Shown here: positions 6,782 to 12,795 of the stretch, one piece after another
Numbering within the stretch: position 1 is the first letter of the stretch
Layout of the letters: each line of letters begins with the position of its first letter
DNA from: Mageeibacillus sp. UBA5436
GTDB taxonomy: Bacteria; Bacillota; Clostridia; Saccharofermentanales; DTU023
Assembly (NCBI GenBank): GCA_002427545.1
Contig: DIRM01000029.1
Location: 3,553 to 16,347, forward strand
Direction: 5' to 3'
Length of the DNA: 12,795 nucleotides
Program-made: the position numbers and the translations under genes
Notes under the pieces: generated by a model
What the model was told of the DNA's origin: nothing
Seen by the model: the letters and a program-made list of their open reading frames with translations, nothing else
Database searches by the model: none

Positions 6782-6938
6782 AAATCTATCTATTGGTTAT
6801 TTTACCATAAATAAAAGGTGAATTAAAGACTTGTGATAGATTTAATAGATTTAAGTTATTCATCAAAAACAAGAAATTAAAGGTATTGTTAATTAAATAT
6901 AAAGCAATCGAAAAGTTATTTTATTAGAGGCATTTGAG

Positions 6939-7955
6939 ATGGAAACATTAACTATTGAGGGAATTGCAAAATTAGCAGGCGTATCGCAGGCAACTGTTTC
7001 ACGTGTCATAAATAACTCCGATTTAGTTAGTGAAACGACCCGGATTAAAGTGGAACAAATTATTAAACAAAATAATTTTAAACCCAAAAATGCTGCTCGC
7101 GCTCTTGCAAATCAAGACATGGTTAAAACCATTGCTGTTCTTGTGTCAGAAATAAATAATGAATATTTTGGCAAATTGCTTTTGGGTATTGGTGAGGTGG
7201 CAGATGAACTTGGCTTGCAGGTAATGATTTATAATACGAATAATTCGTATACAAAGGAAAAAGCAATTTTAGATGGTTTAAGAGCGAATTTTATTCATGG
7301 CATTATTTATACCCCTTCCATTTATTACAAATCTGAAGCTGAGGAAAGAGAAATACTGGAGTGTATTAAAGTTTTAAAAGTCCCCGTTGTTTTGGTTGAT
7401 AGAACGTTTCAATCGGGTAATTTTGATGGCGTATTTTTTGATGACGGTAAGGCGATGTATGAAGCTACGCAATATTTTATTAAACAAGGACATAAAAATA
7501 TAGGGATTATCAGTGGTGATTTTAATGGCTATTTGATTAGTTTTCGGGATCAAGGTGTACAAAAAGCATTAGATGAGGCAGGCCTTGAGATACCGGAAGA
7601 AAATTGGCTTCGTTGTGATTATACAGTTGACTCAACTTGTGAGTTAACATTGGCTAGATTTTCAAAGCCAAATCCACCGACGGCTTTTTTACTTGGAAAT
7701 AATCAAATTGCACTCGGATTTTTGAAGGCTATCAATCAATTAAATCTTAAGTTGAATAAAGATGTTTTTTGTATTGGTATCGATCAAATACTTACATTAG
7801 ATTATATCGATTATGGCTATAGCTATATTGAGCGAAATTCCGAAATCATGGGGATGGAAGCAGCGAGATTGCTTTTTGAAAAAATGGATAAACCAAATGA
7901 GAAAAATGCATCAGTTTATATCCCAGCCCCAGTGATTTTAAAAGATGGTTATTGA
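6939..7955 (+). CDS. LacI-family transcriptional regulator
   Basis: A 338-residue DNA-binding regulator. The N-terminal helix-turn-helix spans about residues 4-24 (TIEGIAKLAGVSQATVSRV), and the hinge reads KNAARALA near residues 50-57, which places minor-groove contacts at a central CG. The remaining roughly 280 residues form a periplasmic-binding-protein-like effector domain (IAVLVSEINNEYFGKLL; VPVVLVDR; GHKNIGIISGD), so the inducer is probably a sugar or sugar phosphate. AGAGG lies 8 bases before the ATG. It sits first in the importer operon and divergent from the isomerase/epimerase pair, the classic position of a local repressor of both. The cre-like site at 6768-6781 is its likeliest target. 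The effector cannot be read from the sequence; the substrate of the adjacent importer or its phosphate is the natural guess. Confidence 0.92.
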   Translation: METLTIEGIAKLAGVSQATVSRVINNSDLVSETTRIKVEQIIKQNNFKPKNAARALANQDMVKTIAVLVSEINNEYFGKLLLGIGEVADELGLQVMIYNTNNSYTKEKAILDGLRANFIHGIIYTPSIYYKSEAEEREILECIKVLKVPVVLVDRTFQSGNFDGVFFDDGKAMYEATQYFIKQGHKNIGIISGDFNGYLISFRDQGVQKALDEAGLEIPEENWLRCDYTVDSTCELTLARFSKPNPPTAFLLGNNQIALGFLKAINQLNLKLNKDVFCIGIDQILTLDYIDYGYSYIERNSEIMGMEAARLLFEKMDKPNEKNASVYIPAPVILKDGY

Positions 7956-7996
7956 ACATGGTTTAGCATTTAATAACTTAAACAAATTTGTGTATC

Positions 7997-8017
7997 CGAA
8001 CGGGTGAGAGCCGTTTG
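7997..8017. repeat. Inverted repeat ahead of the lipoprotein gene
   Basis: CGAACGG and CCGTTTG (one G-U pair if RNA) flank the 7-base loop GTGAGAG, in the 93-base gap between the regulator and the binding-protein gene, ending 19 bases before its ribosome site. No T run follows, so it is not an ordinary terminator. It may be an RNA hairpin or a protein-binding site. I found no convincing promoter beside it. Confidence 0.45.
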
Positions 8018-8048
8018 CATAAAAAGAATCTACAACAGGAGGTAGAAA

Positions 8049-9143
8049 ATGAAAAAGATATTGGCGGTATTGCTGACGGTAGTCATGGTTTTAGGTCTTG
8101 CTGCTTGTGGTGGAAGCGATACCAAGACGGACGAAAGTAAGCCTGCTGAGACAAAGGCTCCAGCAGAAGAAACTAAAAAAGCAACATCCGAAGGCGATGC
8201 TTTAAGCATAGCAGCAGACGAAGGATGGGAAATTGCAGTTGTACCAAAAGATTCAACCAATCCATGGTTTGTACGTATGAAATCTGGTGTTGATGAGTTG
8301 GCAGAGAGTACAGGTGTAAACGCATATCAAGTGGATACTGGTACGATTGATGCAACACATCAAGCGCAACAAGTTGAAGATTTAATTGCTCAAGGTGTCG
8401 ATGCAATTTGTGTTGTTCCTGTAGATATTAAATCACTTGATCCAATTTTGAAAAAAGCCATGGATGCAGGAATTGTTGTTATTGCACATGAAGGTTCAGA
8501 ACTTGAAAATGTTAACTATGACATTGAAGCCTTTTCTAATAAAGGTTATGGTGCCTTCTTGATGCAAAATCTGGCAGAAGCCATGGGAGAAGAAGGTCTC
8601 TATACAACCATGGTGGCTTCACTTACCAATGGTTCTCATAACGAATGGGCAGATGCAGCAGTTGAATATCAAAAAGAAAATTATCCAAATATGACGCTTC
8701 TTGAAGAAAATCCAAGAGTTGAATCAGATGATAATGGTGACGTAGCTTATAATGTAGCAAAAGAGTTGATAAAAACTTACCCAGAATTAAAAGGTATCCT
8801 AGGAACATCGTCATTTGATGCCCCAGGAGTTGCTAGAGCAATTGATGAATTAGGATTAAAAGATAAATTCTTTACATCAGGAACAGGTATGCCAGCTGAT
8901 AATGCTGATATCTTAAAATCAGGCACCGTTAAATCTTTAACACTGTGGGATCCAGGTATTGCAGGAAAAGCGATGATTAGTCTAGCTAGTCAAGTACTGG
9001 CTGAGCAAGAAATCAAAGTTCCAGTCGATTTGGGCGAAGATGGTTATACAAATATGAAATTTAGAGAAGGTTCAAATACGGTTCTTGAAGGCGAAGGTTG
9101 GATAACCATTGATGCAGAGAACGTTGATAGCTTTGGTTTTTAA
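8049..9143 (+). CDS. Sugar-binding lipoprotein of a CUT2 ABC importer (RhaS/LsrB/RbsB superfamily)
   Basis: A 364-residue extracellular lipoprotein that captures the sugar and delivers it to the membrane complex encoded downstream. A basic start (MKK) and hydrophobic core lead to the lipobox LAAC with the lipidated Cys20, then a Lys/Glu/Ala/Thr spacer to about residue 55. The type I binding fold follows: VVPKDSTNPWFVRMKSGVDE, QVEDLIAQGVDAICVVPVD, DAGIVVIAHEGS, and near the end SLTLWDPGIAGKAM, a pattern shared with rhamnose-, AI-2- and tetritol-binding relatives. AGGAGGT is 5 bases from the ATG, the strongest ribosome site in the window, which fits a protein needed in excess. A long hairpin follows the gene. 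Databases often label such proteins AI-2 binding, but no AI-2 processing genes are present here, so a sugar is more likely. Confidence 0.92.
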   Translation: MKKILAVLLTVVMVLGLAACGGSDTKTDESKPAETKAPAEETKKATSEGDALSIAADEGWEIAVVPKDSTNPWFVRMKSGVDELAESTGVNAYQVDTGTIDATHQAQQVEDLIAQGVDAICVVPVDIKSLDPILKKAMDAGIVVIAHEGSELENVNYDIEAFSNKGYGAFLMQNLAEAMGEEGLYTTMVASLTNGSHNEWADAAVEYQKENYPNMTLLEENPRVESDDNGDVAYNVAKELIKTYPELKGILGTSSFDAPGVARAIDELGLKDKFFTSGTGMPADNADILKSGTVKSLTLWDPGIAGKAMISLASQVLAEQEIKVPVDLGEDGYTNMKFREGSNTVLEGEGWITIDAENVDSFGF

Positions 9144-9175
9144 ATTTGTAATTTAATATAACGTAAAGGATTATT

Positions 9176-9206
9176 ATAGACGGTAAGTTTTTAACTTACC
9201 GTCTAT
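9176..9206. repeat. Long perfect hairpin between the lipoprotein and ATPase genes
   Basis: A 14-bp perfect stem (9176-9189 with 9193-9206, arm ATAGACGGTAAGTT) closes a 3-base loop. It is followed by CTCATAG and not by a T run, so it is a poor terminator. Its position, 32 bases after the binding-protein stop and 30 bases before the ATPase start, suggests an mRNA-stabilising or partial-termination element that keeps binding protein in excess over the membrane components. Confidence 0.75.
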
Positions 9207-9236
9207 CTCATAGTATTACCGTGAGGGAAAAAGGAT

Positions 9237-10721
9237 ATGTCTAATAGCCTATTAAAAATTGAAAATGTGGGAATTTCATTTGGGAAAGTTCAGGCATTAA
9301 AAAACGTATCATTAGAAATACAAGCAGGAGAGATACATTGTCTTGCTGGAGAAAATGGTAGTGGGAAGTCGACATTAATAAAAATTATCTCAGGTGTTTA
9401 TAAACGAGATAAAGGAGAAGTTTTTTTTGAGGGAGAAAAGTTAGACCATATCACACCTATTGATTCGATCAATAGAGGAATACAGGTAATCTACCAAGAT
9501 TTTTCACTATTTCCAAACCTAACCGTTGCCGAGAATCTGGCTATCAATAGTGAAGTAGCTTCCAAAAAAAAGCTTGTAAATTGGAAAGAAATTTATAAAA
9601 TAGCAGAAAATGCAATTTCGAGAATTAACCCCAATATTAATTTAGATCAAAAAGTAGAAAACTTAAGTGTTGCCGAAAAACAAATGGTTGCGATAAGTAG
9701 AGCACTTATGTTTAATGCAAAATTGATCATAATGGATGAACCAACAACAGCTTTAACCAGAAAAGAAGTTAAAGTCTTATTTGATATTATTTTAAAATTA
9801 CAAAAACAAGGCATTGCCATTTTGTTTATCAGCCATAAATTAGATGAAGTTTTTGAAATATCAGAAAAATTTTCAATCATTCGTAATGGAGAATTGGTAT
9901 TTACTGGTGAGACGACTGAATTAGATGATAAAAAGTTTACGTATTATATGACAGGCAGAGAATTTGATGATTCTAAATTTGAACCAAAAAATATTTCAAG
10001 TAATCCCGTACTGGAAGTTAAGAATCTTTTTTTAAAAAATAGCTATAAAGACATTGGATTCAAAGTACATGCAGGTGAAATATTAGGAATTACAGGTTTA
10101 TTAGATTCTGGCAGAAGTGAATTAGCATTGTCTCTTTTCGGATTGTTGCCTGCTACATCTGGCGATATTTACATTCATGGAAAAAAACAAAAACTTAATA
10201 ATGCACAAGATGCCATGGCTAATAAAATCGGTTATGTTCCAGAGGATCGATTATCTGAGGGCTTATTTCTTCCAAGATCTATTGCGGATAATCTGATTAT
10301 TTCATGTATCGATGAACTAACGAATGTTGGCAGCATTTTAGATAAGAAGAAAAGAACTGAAGTTATTAATAACTGGGTGGAAAAACTTGAAATAAAGACA
10401 GATAACCCAGATAATGCGGCTTCTACATTGTCAGGAGGGAATCAGCAAAGAATCGTTCTGGGAAAATGGTTAGCCTGTAATCCTGATATTTTAATTTTAA
10501 ATGGGCCAACGGTTGGCGTGGATATCGGCTCAAAACGAGATATTCATGAAATTTTACAAAACCTAGCAGAACAAGGCATGACCATCATTATTATTTCTGA
10601 TGATTTGCCAGAAATTATTCAAAATTGTTCTAGAATAATTGTCATTAAAGATGGGAAAATTGTATTAGAAGACAACAGCGCAGAATTAAATGAGCAGAAG
10701 CTATTGGATGCAATGATGTAG
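9237..10721 (+). CDS. Sugar ABC transporter ATP-binding protein (RbsA/RhaT-type, two nucleotide-binding domains)
   Basis: A 494-residue cytoplasmic ATPase with two fused nucleotide-binding domains, as in CUT2 importers. Domain 1 looks active: Walker A GENGSGKST (38-46), Q-loop YQDFS, signature LSVAEKQ (143-149), Walker B MDEPT with Asp167/Glu168, and His200 in ISHKLDE. Domain 2 is degenerate: the Walker A region reads GLLDSGRSE (287-295) without the lysine, the signature LSGGNQQ is intact (from 398), the Walker B end reads LNGPT so that the usual Asp-Glu is Asn422-Gly423, and the switch His is replaced (ISDDLPE). One good and one poor site is normal for RbsA relatives, though loss of both Walker B acids goes further than in RbsA. 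The ribosome site is GAGGG 9 bases before ATG. Ten bases separate it from the first permease. Confidence 0.94.
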   Translation: MSNSLLKIENVGISFGKVQALKNVSLEIQAGEIHCLAGENGSGKSTLIKIISGVYKRDKGEVFFEGEKLDHITPIDSINRGIQVIYQDFSLFPNLTVAENLAINSEVASKKKLVNWKEIYKIAENAISRINPNINLDQKVENLSVAEKQMVAISRALMFNAKLIIMDEPTTALTRKEVKVLFDIILKLQKQGIAILFISHKLDEVFEISEKFSIIRNGELVFTGETTELDDKKFTYYMTGREFDDSKFEPKNISSNPVLEVKNLFLKNSYKDIGFKVHAGEILGITGLLDSGRSELALSLFGLLPATSGDIYIHGKKQKLNNAQDAMANKIGYVPEDRLSEGLFLPRSIADNLIISCIDELTNVGSILDKKKRTEVINNWVEKLEIKTDNPDNAASTLSGGNQQRIVLGKWLACNPDILILNGPTVGVDIGSKRDIHEILQNLAEQGMTIIIISDDLPEIIQNCSRIIVIKDGKIVLEDNSAELNEQKLLDAMM

Positions 10722-10730
10722 AGGTTTAAA

Positions 10731-11750
10731 ATGAAAAGAAAATTTAACAACTTGATGAACACGAATACCCCTTATCTCTTCTTGATCATTTTGTTTTTAG
10801 GCATATTAGTACAAATAAAATCAGGACAATTTTTTACAGGAAATAATATTGTAGACTTATTGAGTGCCTTGGTTGTGCCAGGCATTTTTGCTTTTTGTGA
10901 ATTATTGGCTCTTATATCGGGTGGAATTGATGTCTCTTTTCCTGCACTTGCTTCATTATCTGCGTACGCAACGACGAAAATTATGCTAGACATGCATTAT
11001 GAAGGCAATGTAATTGTTGTTTTCCTATTAGCAATGTTAATTGGAGCAGTTTTGGGAGCTTTAAATGGTTTCCTTATAGGTTATTTTGATTTAAATGCGA
11101 TGATTGTTACTTTAGGTACATCTAGCGTCTTTCAAGGGATTATGCAAGGCACTTTAAAAGCAAATCAATTATCTTCGATACCAACACCAATGAAAAAATT
11201 TGGTACAACACCATTTGTTTCGATAACGAATAAAGCTAATGGCTTGACATCTAACTTGCCGTATACTTTTTTGATTTTTGTGGCTGCTTGCATCATCTTA
11301 TTTTTTGTCTTAAGGTATACCATTTTTGGTAGGGGAATATATGCAACAGGTGGCAGTCCAAGCAGCGCTTATGCTGCAGGCTTTAATGTTAAACGGACAA
11401 AATTGATCCTATATATCATTATAGGCATATTAGCATCTATTGCTGGGATTTGTAGAGTTTGTATGATGCAACAAATGCATCCAACTAATATGCTAGGCAT
11501 GGAGATGAATATCATTGCAGGTGTCGTACTTGGTGGTGCGGCTCTTACTGGTGGTGGCGGTAATTTATCAGGATGTATTTTAGGTACATTTCTTATTGTA
11601 ATGGTAGAAAATTCCATGATCTTATTAGGTATTCCAACCACTTGGAGCAATGTCTTTGTTGGTGCCGTTATAGTGATAGGTGTGACAGTTAGTGCGCTCA
11701 GATCTAATAAGTCTGTTAACAGAAAAGCTGGGAAAGGGATGACGATATGA
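10731..11750 (+). CDS. Sugar ABC transporter permease 1 (CUT2, RbsC/LsrC/RhaP-like)
   Basis: A 339-residue integral membrane protein with about eight to ten hydrophobic segments, starting around residue 14. Family marks are SGGIDVSF after the second or third helix, a cytoplasmic loop near residues 204-225 (ATGGSPSSAYAAGFNVKRTK) that should contact the ATPase, and VLGGAALTGGGGNLSG near the C-terminal third. It pairs with the second permease to form a heterodimeric channel, as in the RhaPQ and LsrCD systems; RbsC systems use a homodimer. The GAGG ribosome site lies 6 bases before the ATG and overlaps the ATPase stop codon, and the end overlaps the next start (ATGA), so translation is coupled. 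Family very likely, transported sugar unknown. Confidence 0.93.
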   Translation: MKRKFNNLMNTNTPYLFLIILFLGILVQIKSGQFFTGNNIVDLLSALVVPGIFAFCELLALISGGIDVSFPALASLSAYATTKIMLDMHYEGNVIVVFLLAMLIGAVLGALNGFLIGYFDLNAMIVTLGTSSVFQGIMQGTLKANQLSSIPTPMKKFGTTPFVSITNKANGLTSNLPYTFLIFVAACIILFFVLRYTIFGRGIYATGGSPSSAYAAGFNVKRTKLILYIIIGILASIAGICRVCMMQQMHPTNMLGMEMNIIAGVVLGGAALTGGGGNLSGCILGTFLIVMVENSMILLGIPTTWSNVFVGAVIVIGVTVSALRSNKSVNRKAGKGMTI

Positions 11751-12760
11751 GTAAAATAAAGAAGGCATACAATTCAAATAAAGAGATGGCAAGATTACTC
11801 ATTATCATGATTGTATGGTTAATATTTATGTTGTTGACGCAATCGCAAAAGTTTTTTACAGGTGTTAACTTTTTGACGATGGCAGGACAAATCCCAGAAT
11901 ATGGTTTGATGGTATTGGGTGGCATGTTAGTTATGATGACAGGTGGTATTGATTTATCATTGGTTGGAGTAGCAAATTTTGCCTCAATAATTTGTGTGTT
12001 GGCATTAAACTATACTTTTGGCGCCGATGGAAACATGCCAATTTATTTTTCAATCGTTGTTTTTCTTTTGGCTATTTTAATAGGTACATTAGTTGGCATT
12101 TTAAATGCGTTTTTGGTTGCTAAACTCAATGTTCCACCAATATTGGCAACGCTTGGTGTAAATGAATTTTTAACTGGTCTGTCCATCGTTATAACTGGAG
12201 GTGCTGCGATTGCAGAATTTCCAAAACAATTCAGCAATTTGTTTTCTATCAATTTATTTTCTTTTTTACCATTTAAACTTGTCGTATTTCTTATTGTGGC
12301 ATTGATTATTTGGCTTATGTTAGAGAAAAGCACCTATGGCACCAAACTTAGATTATATGGCACCAACCCTCATGTTGCTAAATATTCAGGTGTTGACACA
12401 ACAAAACTATTATTCAAAACATATATCACCTCAGCGATATGTGCAGCCATGGGCGGTCTTATGATGATGGTTACTTATTCGTCTGTACGGGCGGATTATG
12501 GTTTAAACTATACCATGCAAGCCATTTTAATTATGGTACTTGGTGGTGTTAGTCCAAATGGAGGAAAAGGCAAACTATCTGGGGTTCTCGTTTCAATTGT
12601 TTTATTGAAGTTCATAGAATCTGGTATTAATAGATTCAGAAGTGTTTCTACATACTACGTTACATTAATTTGGGGAGTGGTATTAATTTTGGCTTTGATT
12701 ATCGATTATTTTGGTAGTCAACCTAAAAAAATAAGAACAACAAAAAGTAGCACAAATTAA
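11747..12760 (+). CDS. Sugar ABC transporter permease 2 (CUT2, RbsC/LsrD/RhaQ-like)
   Basis: A 337-residue membrane protein and the partner of the preceding permease. A short basic N-terminus is followed by about eight to ten hydrophobic segments. The conserved points mirror permease 1: TGGIDLSLVGVANF, the ATPase-facing loop near residues 203-220 (LYGTNPHVAKYSGVDTTK), and VLGGVSPNGGKGKLSG. The two permeases are clearly different in sequence, so this is an old paralogous pair and not a recent duplication. It begins inside the stop codon of permease 1 (ATGA) with AAAGGG 8 bases upstream. It ends 35 bases before the window edge; the downstream bases are AT-rich and hold only a weak 6-bp inverted repeat (12765-12770 with 12777-12782), so whether the operon continues cannot be told. 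Confidence 0.93.
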   Translation: MSKIKKAYNSNKEMARLLIIMIVWLIFMLLTQSQKFFTGVNFLTMAGQIPEYGLMVLGGMLVMMTGGIDLSLVGVANFASIICVLALNYTFGADGNMPIYFSIVVFLLAILIGTLVGILNAFLVAKLNVPPILATLGVNEFLTGLSIVITGGAAIAEFPKQFSNLFSINLFSFLPFKLVVFLIVALIIWLMLEKSTYGTKLRLYGTNPHVAKYSGVDTTKLLFKTYITSAICAAMGGLMMMVTYSSVRADYGLNYTMQAILIMVLGGVSPNGGKGKLSGVLVSIVLLKFIESGINRFRSVSTYYVTLIWGVVLILALIIDYFGSQPKKIRTTKSSTN

Positions 12761-12795
12761 TTTTTGTTAAATTTAGTTAACAGAGCATAAAAAAG

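Larger units (their letters stand above)
6597..6938. promoter_or_regulatory. Divergent intergenic control region (342 bp)
   Basis: This very AT-rich gap separates the isomerase (leftward) from the LacI-type regulator (rightward). It holds a near-consensus rightward promoter, a cre/LacI-type site on its -10 box, a second half-matching site about 135 bp to the left, and candidate leftward promoter boxes. The predicted rightward 5' leader is long (about 160 bases) and contains a 9-bp inverted repeat (6782-6790 with 6835-6843) and a tandem copy of ATAGATTTA (6836-6853). I see no small gene with a plausible ribosome site. Confidence 0.75.

Noticed and set aside
6836..6853. Tandem copies of ATAGATTTA as a repeat element
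   Set aside because: Two short copies in a very AT-rich gap are within chance expectation.
11369..11650. Minus-strand open frame opposite permease 1
   Set aside because: It arises from the codon bias of the permease; no recognisable protein.
8049..12760. An AI-2 (Lsr) uptake system
   Set aside because: The binding protein and permeases resemble Lsr components, but no LsrK, LsrF, LsrG or LsrR-like genes are present. A general CUT2 sugar importer is the safer call.
12761..12795. Terminator after the last permease
   Set aside because: Only a 6-bp A/T-rich inverted repeat is seen and the window ends before any T run, so it is not supportable.

Overview
The window is AT-rich (roughly one third G+C by eye) and carries strong AGGAGG-type ribosome binding sites, TATAAT/TTGAAA promoters and a lipoprotein with a Gram-positive style signal and spacer. 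This points to a low-GC member of the Firmicutes, probably an anaerobic Clostridia-type organism; the genus cannot be fixed from the sequence. Everything in the window belongs to sugar uptake and sugar-phosphate metabolism. I see no tRNA, rRNA, CRISPR array, insertion sequence or phage gene.

Layout. (A) 1-4845, plus strand: the 3' end of a RhaS/LsrB-type sugar-binding protein, a strong terminator, then a class II aldolase, a rhamnulokinase (rhaB) overlapping it by ATGA, and a second FGGY kinase that resembles L-xylulokinase (LyxK). (B) 4856-4929: a bidirectional terminator between convergent operons. (C) 4944-6596, minus strand: a DUF4432 mutarotase-like protein and, upstream of it, an RpiB/LacAB-type isomerase. 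(D) 6597-6938: a 342-bp divergent control region with a near-consensus promoter whose -10 box runs into a LacI/CcpA-type operator. (E) 6939-12760, plus strand: a LacI-family regulator followed by a complete CUT2 ABC importer: lipoprotein, double ATPase and two permeases.

How the genes could work together (inference). The left part supplies the kinase and aldolase steps of L-rhamnose breakdown: L-rhamnulose to L-rhamnulose 1-phosphate to dihydroxyacetone phosphate plus L-lactaldehyde. Rhamnose isomerase is not in the window. The right part looks like a self-regulated module for a second sugar: importer, mutarotase, isomerase and, from the neighbouring operon, the LyxK-like kinase. A reasonable guess is a rare pentose, tetrose or deoxysugar met alongside rhamnose. 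L-lyxose, which E. coli can process through rhamnose isomerase plus LyxK, is one candidate. The RpiB-like enzyme lacks two histidines usual in the family and carries an extra C-terminal tail, so its substrate is probably not ribose 5-phosphate. The aldolase is an unfused relative of the N-terminal half of RhaE-type bifunctional enzymes.

The gene families are ordinary, but the combination (rhaB, LyxK-like kinase, DUF4432, divergent RpiB and a private CUT2 importer under one LacI regulator) is not one I can match to a described pathway. It is the part most worth a second look.
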